Shown piece by piece: positions 48,380-57,936 of a DNA stretch of 64,000 nucleotides. Origin of the DNA: Curvibacter lanceolatus ATCC 14669 (GTDB taxonomy: Bacteria; Pseudomonadota; Gammaproteobacteria; Burkholderiales; Burkholderiaceae_C); contig NZ_KB906254.1 of NCBI RefSeq assembly GCF_000381265.1, forward strand, positions 372,001 to 436,000, read 5' to 3'. Numbering within the stretch: position 1 is the stretch's first letter; every line of letters begins with the position of its first letter. A program made the position numbers and the translations under genes. The notes below the pieces were generated by a model. That model did no database searches, was not told the origin of the DNA, and saw only the letters and a program-made list of their open reading frames with translations.

Positions 48380-48936
48380 AAGACCACGACACCATGACCC
48401 CGCATTTCAAATTCATCCTGGCGGCCTTCATGGCGGCCTTCATGGCGATTTTCTGCATGCCCCATGCCGGCGCGGCCCAGCCCCTGGTTGGCTTCAGCCA
48501 CAGCACACCCAGCGCCAAGGACATCGCCCTCACGGCCGTCAGTGATGCGAAATCCTCGCTGCTGATCGCGGCCTACCAGTACACCTCGCCCGACATCATC
48601 AAGGCCGTTGTGGCGGCCAAGAAACGTGGGGTGGATGTTGCGGTGATCCTCGACCACACCCAGGAAAACGGCGATAGCCAGGCGGTGATGGTGGCGGCCG
48701 GAATCCCGTGCTTCATTGACCACACCTACCGAATCTTGCACCACAAGTTCATGGTGGTTGATGGGGTGTCAGTCGAAAACGGTTCGTTCAATTTCACGGT
48801 CAGCGCCGACAAGGCCAATGCCGAGAATGCCTTGTACACGACCGACTCGCCGGCCCTGGCCGTGGCCTACGCCACCGAGTGGCAGCGCATCCGGGCTCTG
48901 CCCAAGACCGTGACCTGCAAAGGGGGTGGCCAATGA
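48376..48936 (+). CDS. Secreted PLD-family nuclease/phosphodiesterase
   Basis: A 186-aa protein with a signal peptide (HFKFILAAFMAAFMAIFCMP ... AGAA) and a single HKD motif (HHKFMVVDG, then NGSFNFT), like the dimeric Nuc endonuclease. It would act in the periplasm on DNA or phospholipid. It overlaps the endolysin gene by 4 bases and the next gene by 4, so it is made together with lysis proteins. That location is unusual for this enzyme type. Confidence 0.85.
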   Translation: MKDHDTMTPHFKFILAAFMAAFMAIFCMPHAGAAQPLVGFSHSTPSAKDIALTAVSDAKSSLLIAAYQYTSPDIIKAVVAAKKRGVDVAVILDHTQENGDSQAVMVAAGIPCFIDHTYRILHHKFMVVDGVSVENGSFNFTVSADKANAENALYTTDSPALAVAYATEWQRIRALPKTVTCKGGGQ

Positions 48937-49277
48937 TCCCCCAGTTCGCCGCCTTCATCACGGCATTCAAGCAGGGCAAGGAACTCGCCAATGCAGCCAC
49001 CTGGAAGAACGCCCAGTTGGCTACGGGCGCACTGGCGTCGTTCCTGGGTGCGGCCGTGGTCATCGCCCAGGGCTTTGGCATCGACGTTCACGTCAGTGAT
49101 GCGGCTCTGCAAGCTGCTGCTGCTGGTGTCGTGGCTCTGTACGGCCTGTTCAACGCCATCGCCACGGCAGTTTCAAGCTCAAAGGTCGGCCTGCCTGCAA
49201 AGCCTCCGGCCCTGGGCAGCACTGGAAGCGGAAGCGGCCCCAGCGCCGGCCCAGCAGAAGACCACGCTGGCGGCTGA
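48933..49277 (+). CDS. Two-segment membrane protein, holin candidate
   Basis: A 114-aa protein with two hydrophobic helices (about 28-48, ATGALASFLGAAVVIAQGFG; about 58-78, LQAAAAGVVALYGLFNAIAT) and a Gly/Ser/Pro-rich hydrophilic tail. This layout and position suggest a class II-type holin or pinholin. It overlaps the nuclease gene by 4 bases. Confidence 0.68.
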   Translation: MIPQFAAFITAFKQGKELANAATWKNAQLATGALASFLGAAVVIAQGFGIDVHVSDAALQAAAAGVVALYGLFNAIATAVSSSKVGLPAKPPALGSTGSGSGPSAGPAEDHAGG

Positions 49278-49346
49278 ATCGCTCTCCCACGGGATGATTC
49301 CGCCCGTTGCAGTCGGGATCAAGTGCCAATTCTGAAAGCCACCACC

Positions 49347-49619
49347 ATGAACTTCTTCCAATACCTCGCCCTGATCAAGGCCGCCACACCTTTGGCGATC
49401 GAGGCCACCAAGGCCATTCAGCAGGCCGTGCCCAACGTGGCCGGCACCGCCAAGCTGCAGTTCGTGCTCAGTGCCGTGCAGTCTGGCCTGCAGACCGTCA
49501 GCAATGTGACCGCCACGGTCGACCAGCTCACGCCCATCATCAATGCCGCGGTGACCCTGCACAAGGCCGTGGGCACCGATGGATTCCAGGCTGCAGCTGC
49601 CACGGCCGCCTCGACCTAA
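49347..49619 (+). CDS. Small helical protein at the end of the late operon
   Basis: A 90-aa Ala/Val/Thr-rich helical protein (FFQYLALIKAATPLAIEATK, LQFVLSAVQSGLQTVSNVTA). It is weakly hydrophobic at the N-terminus and may be membrane-associated. ATG 49347 is preferred over GTG 49323. Function unknown; followed by the late terminator. Confidence 0.6.
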   Translation: MNFFQYLALIKAATPLAIEATKAIQQAVPNVAGTAKLQFVLSAVQSGLQTVSNVTATVDQLTPIINAAVTLHKAVGTDGFQAAAATAAST

Positions 49620-49642
49620 TTCTGGTCGGCCTCGACAGCCAG

Positions 49643-49665
49643 GCCCGCCGCGCGCGGGCTTTTGT
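49643..49665 (+). terminator. End-of-late-operon terminator
   Basis: GCCCGC-CGCGC-GCGGGC followed by TTTTGT. The stop of the minus-strand gene at 49665 overlaps its edge, so it may serve both directions. Confidence 0.75.
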
Positions 49666-50048
49666 CATTCTGGGCAGTCGTCATACTCAGGGCCAAGCGG
49701 ATCCAGTGGCTTGACCTGCACCCTGCCCAGCAGATCCAGGGCCACGGCCTCATCCCTGACGCAGAGCCAGCTTTGCCGGTACTTGGCCGGCTTGCCGCGC
49801 GACACCCGGGACACCAGCTCGACGCCAACGATGTGCATGGCCTCGCCGCGGATCTGGCAGACCTCGGCGTACTCCAGGCGCTGGATCAAGTCCTGGCCAT
49901 CAGGACCGAGCAGCCTGGCCTGCAGTCGGCGGCCCTCCGTGGTGGCCGGGGCCAGCACCAGGTCACCCTGGATGCCGACGCGCAGCGCTGGGTCTGAGCC
50001 GGCGATGCGGTGGCCGGCATGGCGGATGCGGTAGACGAAGTACTGCAC
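49665..50048 (-). CDS. Hypothetical protein at the right prophage end
   Basis: A 127-aa protein (from GTG 50048) with LVLAPATTEGRRLQARLLGP and YAEVCQIRGEAMHIVGVELV, a pattern seen near prophage ends in Burkholderiales. It faces the late operon, suggesting lysogenic expression. The frame stays open to TTG 50111, but that start falls in a hairpin (CCTCTG-TTTT-CAGAGG, 50087-50102) whose minus strand carries a CCCCTCTGAAA version of the late element, 49 bases before GTG 50048. Function unknown. Confidence 0.6.
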   Translation of the reverse strand: MQYFVYRIRHAGHRIAGSDPALRVGIQGDLVLAPATTEGRRLQARLLGPDGQDLIQRLEYAEVCQIRGEAMHIVGVELVSRVSRGKPAKYRQSWLCVRDEAVALDLLGRVQVKPLDPLGPEYDDCPE

Positions 50049-50086
50049 AAAACGGCGTAGCTTTTGGCGTAGGTTTGAAAAACGGA

Positions 50087-50104
50087 CCTCTGTTTTCAGA
50101 GGGG
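50087..50104 (-). promoter_or_regulatory. Hairpin and partial CCCCTCTG element (minus strand)
   Basis: CCTCTG-TTTT-CAGAGG stem; the minus strand reads CCCCTCTGAAAA. It precedes the minus-strand gene at about the same distance as the plus-strand copies precede theirs. Confidence 0.35.
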
Positions 50105-50111
50105 AACACAA

Positions 50112-50365
50112 GCATCCAGAATCACAATGTTCATCCCCTGATTGTGCCCTGCCTGTGATCGGTGCCGAGCCTGGAGCATGCGGATCATGGAACCTGCTGG
50201 GGTGAATGCAGGCATTTGCCCGTTTCAGCGTAGGACATGCAACTGACGAGCGTCCATCTGGCCTGTCATGTTCAGGCAGGGTGACCGTGTTTTGTGCTCA
50301 AGCCTGGTTGGCTGTGGAACAGCGGCGCTCAAATTGGTCTGTGACTCGGGAATCAAGCGGCCCTT
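50112..50365. other. Probable right prophage boundary, no gene seen
   Basis: About 250 bases between the last phage-like gene and the host gene. Contains GGGGAACA/TGTTCATCCCC imperfect inverted repeats near 50101-50138. The attachment core is probably here but cannot be identified without the left end. Confidence 0.3.
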
Positions 50366-50806
50366 TCAGTGCACCAAACCCGGGTGTGCCGCGGCCAAGC
50401 GCTCCAACTCGGCGCAGACATCGGCCATGCGCCCGGAGATCACCAGTCGGCCAGCTTGTCGGGGGTGAGGGCCACTCTCCCGGATGCGCAGCACGCGAAG
50501 AGGTCGCAGGCTGGGTGGTGAGGAACCCGGGTGCGCGTGCGGGACTGCCGCCGCAGGTCCTCGGTCGGTGCGGTCTGGGCCTGCGTCCGGGTGGGGCGTG
50601 GCCGAAGCTTGCTCGATGGCAATGCCGATCAGGTCCTGGGGTCTTTGGTGGGGGCAGGCCGCAGCTTCGCGAGCAGGCGGCGTCGGGTTGGAGGCGTGAG
50701 CGACCCGCTTGGTGTCGCTCAAGGCGGCCGTGTGGGTGCGTCGAGGGGCCAGGATGGCGCCCAAAGGGGCGAGCCAACGCACGGCGGTGGTGAATGCCTT
50801 TCCCAT
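50366..50806 (-). CDS. Host hypothetical protein next to lexA
   Basis: A 146-aa Pro/Arg-rich protein. The C-terminal end (GRLVISGRMADVCAELERLA) is the conserved part of a small protein found in Burkholderiales; the middle is low-complexity. GGAGTTTCAC precedes ATG 50806. It lies downstream of lexA in the same direction, separated by about 120 bases. Function unknown. Confidence 0.6.
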   Translation of the reverse strand: MGKAFTTAVRWLAPLGAILAPRRTHTAALSDTKRVAHASNPTPPAREAAACPHQRPQDLIGIAIEQASATPHPDAGPDRTDRGPAAAVPHAHPGSSPPSLRPLRVLRIRESGPHPRQAGRLVISGRMADVCAELERLAAAHPGLVH

Positions 50807-50927
50807 GTGAAACTCCAGTTCGATTCAGGGGTTGAACACAGGCAGGATTGAAAGATAGAGCCAGCGCAGGGTTGTTCGGCAAGCTCGTCTTGCCTCAAAC
50901 GCCCGCCACCTGCGCAGGCCCTCTGCC

Positions 50928-51599
50928 TTACATCAGCATCGTGTTTCTGATCAAACCTACGGCCAATCCTTCGATCTCAAAAGGATCACCCGGCTGGACG
51001 ATGATGGGGGCGTAGTCGGGGTTCTCGGCGATCAGTTCGATGTGCTGGGCTGTCTTACGCAGACGCTTGACGGTGACCTCTTCACCCAGGCGCGCCACGA
51101 TGATCTGGCCATTCTTGGCCTCACGGGTGGATTGCACTGCCAGCAGGTCGCCGTCCATGATGCCGGCATCGCGCATCGACATGCCGCGTACCTTCAGCAA
51201 GTAATCAGGCTTGTGCTGGAACAGGCTGTTTTCCACGTAATAGGTTTGATCCACATGCTCTTGGGCGAGAATCGGTGAGCCTGCGGCGACACGACCGATC
51301 AAGGGCAAGGCCAATTGGCTGAGACCGGGCAGTGGCAAGGAGAATTGAGGGTCTCGGCTTTGGTTCAGCTGGCGCAAGGTTTCGCCACGCAGTCGGATGC
51401 CGCGCGAGGTGCCGCTGACCAGTTCGATCACCCCTTTGCGTGCCAGCGCTTGCAGGTGTTCTTCAGCCGCGTTGGCTGACTTGAAGCCCAGCTCGGATGC
51501 GATTTCGGCCCGGGTTGGTGGAGCACCGGTGCGGCCGATGGCGGTCTGGATCAGTTCCAGAATCTGTTGCTGTCGTGCGGTGAGCTTGGGCATGTCCAT
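50928..51599 (-). CDS. lexA: LexA repressor
   Basis: A 223-aa SOS repressor. N-terminal winged helix ([40 protein letters not shown]), Ala106-Gly107 cleavage site (RVAAGSP), catalytic Ser141 (RGMSMRDAG) and Lys178 (EVTVKRL). RecA filaments stimulate its self-cleavage. ATG 51599 follows CAGGAGCCGCCACC. Two SOS boxes lie just upstream, so it represses itself; the asparaginase gene diverges from the same region. Confidence 0.97.
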   Translation of the reverse strand: MDMPKLTARQQQILELIQTAIGRTGAPPTRAEIASELGFKSANAAEEHLQALARKGVIELVSGTSRGIRLRGETLRQLNQSRDPQFSLPLPGLSQLALPLIGRVAAGSPILAQEHVDQTYYVENSLFQHKPDYLLKVRGMSMRDAGIMDGDLLAVQSTREAKNGQIIVARLGEEVTVKRLRKTAQHIELIAENPDYAPIIVQPGDPFEIEGLAVGLIRNTMLM

Positions 51600-51617
51600 G
51601 GTGGCGGCTCCTGAGGG

Positions 51618-51633
51618 CTGTTTTAATATCCAG
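51618..51633 (-). promoter_or_regulatory. SOS box 1 (LexA site)
   Basis: CTGGATATTAAAACAG on the minus strand (CTG-N10-CAG), 19 bases upstream of the lexA start, as in the E. coli lexA operator. Confidence 0.9.
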
Positions 51634-51636
51634 TAA

Positions 51637-51652
51637 CTGTATTTTTCACCAG
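51637..51652 (-). promoter_or_regulatory. SOS box 2 (LexA site)
   Basis: CTGGTGAAAAATACAG on the minus strand (CTG-N10-CAG), 3 bases from box 1. It ends 11 bases before the asparaginase start on the plus strand. Confidence 0.88.
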
Positions 51653-51663
51653 TTTTTTCTGAA

Positions 51664-52629
51664 ATGCAAGCCAACATCACGACTTCTTCGCACCTTGTTG
51701 TATTGGGTACCGGTGGCACCATCGCGGGCGAGGCCGGAAGACCCGACGACAACATCGGCTACCGTGCTGCGCAGCGTGGTGTGGCCGATCTGCTGGCGGG
51801 GCTGCCTTTGACGCAGGGTGTTACCGTCAGCTGTGAGCAGGTGGCCCAACTCGACAGCAAGGACATGGATCACCCAACCTGGCAGGTGCTGCTGCAGCGC
51901 GTTCAGCATTGGCTGTCGGATGCCTCCGTTCAGGGGCTGGTGATCACCCATGGCACCGATACCCTCGAAGAGACGGCTTATTTCCTCAGCGCCACCTTGG
52001 GGCACTGTGCCAAGCCTGTGGTGCTGACCTGCTCCATGCGTCCCGCGACGGCGTTGGCGCCGGATGGTCCGCAAAATCTGGTCGATGCTGTGGCGGTGGC
52101 CTCTGACCCGCAGGCCAGCGGGGTGCTGGTGGTGTGTGCGGGCCTGGTGCATGAAGCCGGAGCCGTTCAGAAGGTGAACACCTACCAGCCGGATGCCTTC
52201 AGTTCGGGCGATGTCGGGCCCTGTGCGCGTCTGTATGAGGGGCAGGTGGCTTGGTTGCGCACCAACCCATTAACGCCAAGCCGCACCGCAGCGGAGCTTT
52301 TGGCCGCGGTTTGCTTGGCTTTGCCGGCCCTGGATTGGCCCTGGGTCTCTGTGCTGTACAGCCATGCCGGAGCGCAGGGGCGTGAGGTGGACGCCTTGGT
52401 GGCTCAAGGCGTGCGCGGTCTGGTGATCGCGGCCACTGGCAATGGCACGTTGAACCAGGGTCTGGATCAGGCTTTGCAGCGGGCTGCTGCGGCGGGTGTG
52501 GCGGTTTATCGCAGTTCCCGTTGTGCCTTCGGCCCAGTGTTGGTGACGGAGGCAGGGGGCTGGCCGGTCATGCCCGGGTTGAATCCGGTCAAGGCCCGGG
52601 TCGCGCTGATGCTGCAGTTGATGGCTTGA
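51664..52629 (+). CDS. L-asparaginase (type II-like)
   Basis: A 321-aa enzyme hydrolysing L-asparagine to aspartate and ammonia. Both active-site blocks are present: [13 protein letters not shown] (nucleophile Thr) and [12 protein letters not shown] (Thr-Asp of the second triad). No clear signal peptide is seen, so it may be cytoplasmic. It diverges from lexA with the SOS boxes between, 11 bases from its ATG, so LexA probably affects its expression. Confidence 0.9.
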   Translation: MQANITTSSHLVVLGTGGTIAGEAGRPDDNIGYRAAQRGVADLLAGLPLTQGVTVSCEQVAQLDSKDMDHPTWQVLLQRVQHWLSDASVQGLVITHGTDTLEETAYFLSATLGHCAKPVVLTCSMRPATALAPDGPQNLVDAVAVASDPQASGVLVVCAGLVHEAGAVQKVNTYQPDAFSSGDVGPCARLYEGQVAWLRTNPLTPSRTAAELLAAVCLALPALDWPWVSVLYSHAGAQGREVDALVAQGVRGLVIAATGNGTLNQGLDQALQRAAAAGVAVYRSSRCAFGPVLVTEAGGWPVMPGLNPVKARVALMLQLMA

Positions 52630-52657
52630 TTCCCGGCGATCGTGCAGGGTCGCAGGC

Positions 52658-52683
52658 ACAAAAAAGCCACCCGAAGGTGGCTT
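52658..52683 (-). terminator. adk terminator
   Basis: AAGCCACC (52664-52671) pairs with GGTGGCTT (52676-52683) around CGAA; on the minus strand TTTTGTG follows. It lies between the asparaginase and adk stops. Confidence 0.85.
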
Positions 52684-52704
52684 GTCGTGGATGCCAGCGC
52701 GAGC

Positions 52705-53379
<675 letters not shown>

Positions 53380-53538
53380 TCAAATCGGCCGGCACCACTG
53401 GCTGCGCGCAAGTTGACCCCGTTGGGCCAAGGCAGATGCAGTGCTCATTTGGTCCAGAGGATAGCATGGGCAGGCCTGCGCCAGCCTTACGCTTGTGACA
53501 AAGCGCAGCCTCGCCGGCCACCCCGGGCGCCACGAGAT

Positions 53539-54312
53539 TCAGCCCGAGAGCTGGTTGAAATGCGCCCGCACGCGCGCCAGGTCTTCGGGCGTGTCGACGC
53601 CGGGCCCGGGGGCTTGCTCGCTCAGGTGGACCGCAATCCGGTGCCCATGCCAGACAGCCCGCATCTGTTCGAGCGACTCCACTACCTCAAGCGGCGCTTG
53701 GGGCAGGCTGGGGAAGGCCCGCAGAAAGCCCACGCGATAGCCGTAAATACCGATGTGACGCAACGGCTTGAGCCCTGCGGAGGCTGGGCTGTTCCACCAG
53801 GCCTGGCCGGCCATGTCCCGCGACCAGGGAATCGGAGCGCGGCTGAAGGTCAGTGCCAGCCCCGAGGCTTCCAGCACCACTTTGACCACGTTTGGGTTGT
53901 TGAACTCTTCCAGTGAGTCGATGGCATGCGCTGCCGTGCTCATGCTGGCGCCGGGTTGTTGGCGCAACAGAGCGGCCACCGCATCGATCAGGCCCGGGTC
54001 AATCAAGGGCTCGTCACCCTGCACATTCACCACCAGATCGTCGTCTGCCAGGCCCAGCGTGCGGCAGGCTTCAGCCAATCGATCGCTGCCCGAAGGGTGG
54101 TCGGCTCGGGTGAGGATGGCCTGCACACCATGCTGCTGGCAAGCCGAGACGATTTGGGCATCGTCCGCGGCCACCACCACCTGGGCGGCCAGGCTCATTT
54201 GTGCCTGGCGCGCCACCCGCACCACCATCGGTAGGCCGGCGATATCGGCCAGGGGTTTGTTTGGCAGCCGAGACGATGCCAGCCGCGCTGGAATCAGAAC
54301 TGTGTGGTTCAC
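53539..54312 (-). CDS. kdsB: CMP-KDO synthetase
   Basis: A 257-aa cytidylyltransferase that activates KDO for lipid A-core synthesis. Signatures: [20 protein letters not shown] at the N-terminus, [11 protein letters not shown], and [15 protein letters not shown]. It starts at GTG 54312, overlapping the stop of the Trm112-like gene. It belongs to the lipopolysaccharide-related cluster with lpxK. Confidence 0.95.
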   Translation of the reverse strand: MNHTVLIPARLASSRLPNKPLADIAGLPMVVRVARQAQMSLAAQVVVAADDAQIVSACQQHGVQAILTRADHPSGSDRLAEACRTLGLADDDLVVNVQGDEPLIDPGLIDAVAALLRQQPGASMSTAAHAIDSLEEFNNPNVVKVVLEASGLALTFSRAPIPWSRDMAGQAWWNSPASAGLKPLRHIGIYGYRVGFLRAFPSLPQAPLEVVESLEQMRAVWHGHRIAVHLSEQAPGPGVDTPEDLARVRAHFNQLSG

Positions 54313-54491
54313 AGGCCCAGTTCCTCGTCACTGAGCGTGCGCGCCTCGTTTTCGAGAAGGACGGGAATGCCATCGCGCACCGGGTAGGCCAGGCGGGCGC
54401 TGTGGGACACCAGTTCCTCGCGTTGTTTGTCGTAGGTCAGCGGGCCCTTGGTCACGGGGCAGACCAGCAGTTCAAGAAGTTTGCTGTCCAT
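54309..54491 (-). CDS. Trm112-like small protein (YcaR family)
   Basis: A 60-aa protein with [19 protein letters not shown] and [19 protein letters not shown]. In many proteobacteria it lies between lpxK and kdsB, as here. Its role is unclear; Trm112 proteins elsewhere activate methyltransferases. ATG 54491 is chosen because the family begins [12 protein letters not shown]. Confidence 0.9.
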   Translation of the reverse strand: MDSKLLELLVCPVTKGPLTYDKQREELVSHSARLAYPVRDGIPVLLENEARTLSDEELGL

Positions 54492-54508
54492 GCGGAGAAG
54501 GTGTTGGG

Positions 54509-55528
54509 TCAGGTGGTGCGAAAGGAAGGCCTGGATGATAGCGCCGCATCCAGTCTTTGCTGCAGCTCGTCCCAGAATGCGGGCTCGGGTTCGAATTGCA
54601 GAGGCAAGGCCCAGGCGTCGGGCTGGATGGCCCACAGCTTGTGGGCGTCTTTTTCGGTGCAGAGGAGCCCCAGCCCAGCAGCGCTGGGGGGCAGTCCTTG
54701 GCGGAAATCATGGTGGTCGGGTAGCGCCGTGGTCTCCCGCACGTCCAGCCCCAGGTCTTGCAGCATGCTGAAAAACCGTTCGGGGTGGGCAATGCCGGCC
54801 ATGGCATGCCAGGCACGCTGCCGCAACAGGTCGACTGGGCAGGTCTTGCCGTGACCGTTGTGTGCAACAGAGGCCAATTGGCGATGGGCCCGATAGCCCG
54901 CAAAGGCGGGGTGCTCACCGGTGTGCAACACCAGATCCACAGGCCGGGGCCAGGGCTCCCGCAGCGGGCCGGCCGGCTGTAAAAAGCCGTTGCCGATACC
55001 GCGGTCATCGAACACGCACAGTTCGATGTCCCGTTGCAGGGCCAGATGCTGCAATCCATCGTCACACACAATCACCTCGGTGGCGGGGTGCTTGCGCAGC
55101 AAGTCCTGCGCGGCGTGCACTCGCTGCCGTGCCACGAAGACGGGCACACCACTGCGCCGCTGGATCAGCAAGGGCTCGTCCCCCACTTCATGGGCCTGGC
55201 TGCTGGCGGTGACTTCGCGGCAATCGTTGGTTTGACGACCGTGGCCACGCGACACCACGCCCACTGCCAGCCCGCGTTGGCGCAGCCACTCCACCAAAGC
55301 CAGCACGGTCGGTGTCTTGCCGGCACCGCCGGCCACCACGTTGCCCACCACGATGACCAGGGCAGGTACCCGGTGGCTGGCCAGCCAACCACGCCGGTAG
55401 GCAATGCGCCGAATGGCCACCAGGGCCCCCAGCAACCGCGAAACCGGCCACAAGGCCCAGGCCAGCAGACCCCGGCGCTGCCAGGCCTGCAGCAGACGTG
55501 TCGAAAGCCCCGTGCTGGCTCGGGTCAT
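54509..55528 (-). CDS. lpxK: Tetraacyldisaccharide 4'-kinase
   Basis: A 339-aa inner-membrane-associated kinase that phosphorylates the lipid A precursor at the 4' position. N-terminal hydrophobic segment ([19 protein letters not shown]), P-loop-like [12 protein letters not shown] (62-73), and VVSRGHGRQ and [15 protein letters not shown] blocks. ATG 55528 falls 23 bases after the exbD stop; the earlier in-frame start would overlap exbD. Confidence 0.94.
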   Translation of the reverse strand: MTRASTGLSTRLLQAWQRRGLLAWALWPVSRLLGALVAIRRIAYRRGWLASHRVPALVIVVGNVVAGGAGKTPTVLALVEWLRQRGLAVGVVSRGHGRQTNDCREVTASSQAHEVGDEPLLIQRRSGVPVFVARQRVHAAQDLLRKHPATEVIVCDDGLQHLALQRDIELCVFDDRGIGNGFLQPAGPLREPWPRPVDLVLHTGEHPAFAGYRAHRQLASVAHNGHGKTCPVDLLRQRAWHAMAGIAHPERFFSMLQDLGLDVRETTALPDHHDFRQGLPPSAAGLGLLCTEKDAHKLWAIQPDAWALPLQFEPEPAFWDELQQRLDAALSSRPSFRTT

Positions 55529-55550
55529 GGTTTGAGCTTGAAACGGCCGC

Positions 55551-55973
55551 TCAGCGGTTGCTGGCTCGAGGCGACTGGGTGGCAAACGTGACCTGAGACA
55601 ACCCAGTGCGCCGTGCCGCCTCCATCACACTGATCACCGACTGGTGGGTGGCGCTGGCATCGGCGCTGATCACCACCACCGTATCGCGGCCCCCTTTGGC
55701 GGCCTCGGCCATGGCCATCGCCAAGCTGTCAGGGTTGCCTTGAACCGCCACCTTGTTGACGGCGAATCGCCCCTCAGCACTGACACTGACGATCAGCTCT
55801 CGGGGATAGTCGCGCTGCGCATCGGCATCGGCCTGCGGCAATCGCAGTTGCAACTCCGTGAACTTGCTGTAGGTGGTGGAGAGCATCAAAAAAATCAGCA
55901 CTACCAGCAGCACGTCAATGAAGGGAATCAGGTTGATTTCAGGCTCATCCTGGCGGCGCGGGCGAAAGTTCAT
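55551..55973 (-). CDS. exbD: ExbD/TolR-type transport protein
   Basis: A 140-aa inner-membrane protein with one N-terminal membrane helix (INLIPFIDVLLVVLIFLMLS; Asp19 is the conserved proton-path residue) and a periplasmic domain. It works with ExbB to power TonB- or Tol-type systems. No tonB is nearby; pairing next to lpxK is common in Burkholderiales. Confidence 0.93.
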   Translation of the reverse strand: MNFRPRRQDEPEINLIPFIDVLLVVLIFLMLSTTYSKFTELQLRLPQADADAQRDYPRELIVSVSAEGRFAVNKVAVQGNPDSLAMAMAEAAKGGRDTVVVISADASATHQSVISVMEAARRTGLSQVTFATQSPRASNR

Positions 55974-55979
55974 GGGGGC

Positions 55980-56615
55980 TTACTTGCGCAGGGTGTTGAG
56001 GTGGCGCAGCAGGCGCTCAGCAGCCAGCTCCATGGTCAGCAGGTAGGCGTCAGCACGGCTGCGGAAGTAGCGCCAGAAAATCAGGCTGGGGATGGCCACG
56101 ATCAGGCCAAAGGCGGTGTTGTACAGCGCCACCGAAATCCCGTGGGCCAGTTGGGCTGGGTTGCTGCCGCCACTCAGCGCCCCAGGGCCGGCTGATTGCG
56201 ATCCAAAGATATCGATCATGCCAATCACCGTGCCCAGCAACCCCAGCAAAGGTGCCGCCGAAGCAATGGTGGCCAAGGCACTGAGGTGTTTGTCCAGGTT
56301 GGCCGCCACACGTCGGCCCGTGCCCTCAAGCTCAGCACGCAGGTCGGCCTCGGTGCAGTGGGGGTTCTGCAACAGGGCCTTGAAGCCACTGGCCAGCACT
56401 TCGCCCAATGCCGAGTTCTGTTCGAGTTGCTGAACCACTTCGCTGGACGGCAGGCCGTGGGCCGATACGGTGAGGGCTTCGTCCAACAGGCTGACAGGTG
56501 CGATCCGGGAGGGCCGCAGACTGATCAGCCGCTCCAGAACGAGCGCCAGGGCCAGCATGGAGCAGACCAGCAAGGGCCAGATGGGCCAGCCAGCGGCTTG
56601 AATGATCGAAAGCAA
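55980..56615 (-). CDS. exbB: ExbB/TolQ-type proton channel
   Basis: A 211-aa protein with three membrane segments (WPIWPLLVCSMLALALVLE; ALATIASAAPLLGLLGTVIG; ISVALYNTAFGLIVAIPSLI). The MotA/TolQ/ExbB signature APLLGLLGTVIGMI is clear. No ATG fits; TTG 56615 follows GGGAGAGACCCT and gives the family N-terminus (LLSIIQAAGWPIW), so TTG is the likely start. Forms a complex with ExbD, encoded 6 bases downstream. Confidence 0.92.
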   Translation of the reverse strand: MLSIIQAAGWPIWPLLVCSMLALALVLERLISLRPSRIAPVSLLDEALTVSAHGLPSSEVVQQLEQNSALGEVLASGFKALLQNPHCTEADLRAELEGTGRRVAANLDKHLSALATIASAAPLLGLLGTVIGMIDIFGSQSAGPGALSGGSNPAQLAHGISVALYNTAFGLIVAIPSLIFWRYFRSRADAYLLTMELAAERLLRHLNTLRK

Positions 56616-57250
56616 AGGGTCTCTCCCAGGGGGTATGGTTCCGCACCGGATTATGGCGGAGCTTTGGTGGGGTGCCGCGACGAATGGTGTGCTACCGGTG
56701 GACTGGACAGTCACTCACAAAATCTGTGGATAACTTTGTGGGGAACTCGCTGGCATGTGCCTTCAGATGGCGCCAAACGGTGATTTGCTCACTTTGATTA
56801 AAAATTAAGCAAATAAAAAATATAATTAAATCAACGACTTACGACGTATCTGCTGGATTTGGGGATGGTTCTGACAGGCCTGAGTTGGCGATCAGCGGTT
56901 GCCCTGGCTTGTGGAGTACTCTTCTGTGTGAAAGCGCTTGCCAGCGCCCGCAGGTCGCCAGTTTGGGTTGAAAACCCAGTGTTCACGGGCCGTCTCGGCG
57001 GTTTTCTATCGGTGGCCCGCGCCGTTGCTGCCCGGGGCATCGGGGCTCTTGCTCGCAGCCTTGGCACCGAGGGGGGAATGCAGGAGGCGGTCCGGCCTGT
57101 GATGGGGTCGGTGCTCCAGCGGGGGCTGATCCGGGGCCTGATCCTAGGCCAGCGGGCGGGTTGATCGAGACCTGTCGCGTGCCTGCCCGAATTAGTTCCT
57201 ACAATGCGCCAGCAAAGCTGTTTTTTCACGATAAACCACACGAGGAAACC
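56616..57250. other. Region between exbB and sodB, mostly without a secure gene
   Basis: AT-rich sequence at 56790-56835 includes a possible promoter (TTAAAA, spacer 17, TATAAT) reading right. A TGTGGATAACTTTGTGGGG stretch lies at 56722-56740. A 100-codon frame (56865-57164) is the only candidate gene. Confidence 0.4.
56865..57164 (+). CDS. Doubtful small membrane-type protein
   Basis: A 99-aa frame with a hydrophobic N-terminus ([20 protein letters not shown], signal-like) and an Arg/Gly-rich rest. It follows the AT-rich promoter-like region, but it has no good ribosome site and the composition is not clearly coding. It may be a chance frame. Confidence 0.3.
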   Translation: MVLTGLSWRSAVALACGVLFCVKALASARRSPVWVENPVFTGRLGGFLSVARAVAARGIGALARSLGTEGGMQEAVRPVMGSVLQRGLIRGLILGQRAG

Positions 57251-57832
57251 ATGGAACATACCCTGCCCGCACTGCCCTATGCCATCGATGCACTGGCTCC
57301 GCACTACTCCCAGGAAACCCTGGAGTTTCACCACGGCAAGCACCATAACGCTTATGTCGTGAACCTGAACAACCTGCAAAAGGGCACCGAGTTCGAAACC
57401 AAGTCCCTGGAAGAGATCATCAAGACCTCCAGCGGCGGCATCTACAACAACGCAGCCCAGATCTGGAACCACACCTTCTTCTGGAACTGCATGAAGCCTG
57501 CTGGTGGCGGTGAACCCACCGGTGCCCTGGCTGCCGCCATCAACGCCAAGTGGGGCAGCTATGCGGCTTTCAAGGAAGCTTTCGTGAAGTCGGCTGTCGG
57601 CAACTTCGGTTCGGGCTGGACCTGGCTGGTCAAGAAGCCTGATGGCAGCGTCGACATCGTCAACACCGGCGCAGCGGGCACCCCCCTGACCACCGCCGAC
57701 AAGGCCTTGCTGACCGTGGACGTGTGGGAACACGCCTACTACATCGACTACCGCAACCTGCGTCCGAAGTTTGTCGAAACCTTCCTGGACAAGCTGGCCA
57801 ACTGGGGCTTTGCGGAAGCCAACTTCGCCTGA
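57251..57832 (+). CDS. sodB: Iron superoxide dismutase
   Basis: A 193-aa cytoplasmic enzyme converting superoxide to peroxide. Metal ligands lie in the family blocks [13 protein letters not shown] (His27), [10 protein letters not shown] and [14 protein letters not shown] (Asp, His). The [14 protein letters not shown] region and sequence length fit the Fe type. ACGAGGAAACC precedes ATG 57251. A terminator follows at 57880. Confidence 0.96.
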   Translation: MEHTLPALPYAIDALAPHYSQETLEFHHGKHHNAYVVNLNNLQKGTEFETKSLEEIIKTSSGGIYNNAAQIWNHTFFWNCMKPAGGGEPTGALAAAINAKWGSYAAFKEAFVKSAVGNFGSGWTWLVKKPDGSVDIVNTGAAGTPLTTADKALLTVDVWEHAYYIDYRNLRPKFVETFLDKLANWGFAEANFA

Positions 57833-57879
57833 GCCATGCGGCTTGCGATGGGAGCGGCCTGCCGCTCCCAGGCCTCGAC

Positions 57880-57904
57880 ATGCCACCTTCGGGTGGCATT
57901 TTTC
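57880..57904 (+). terminator. sodB terminator
   Basis: ATGCCACC-TTCG-GGTGGCAT followed by TTTTC. A further stem GGGAGCGG/CCGCTCCC lies at 57850-57869. Confidence 0.88.
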
Positions 57905-57936
57905 ATGGGCGATGAAAAATCAGGCGGGGAAGCCGC

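Larger units (their letters stand above)
1..50110. mobile_element. Temperate phage (podovirus-like prophage), left end outside window
   Basis: A continuous set of phage modules runs from the left edge to about 50.1 kb: recombination, immunity, replication, packaging, head, tail and lysis. Host housekeeping genes begin with a small gene next to lexA. The P22-like portal, N4-gp56-type capsid protein, very large internal virion protein and absence of an obvious contractile or long-tail module (no sheath, no classical tape measure) suggest a podovirus. Integrase and the left attachment site are not in the window. The right boundary is placed between the last phage-like gene (stop 49665, start near 50048) and the host gene starting at 50806. 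The exact att core cannot be read without the other end. Confidence 0.9.
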
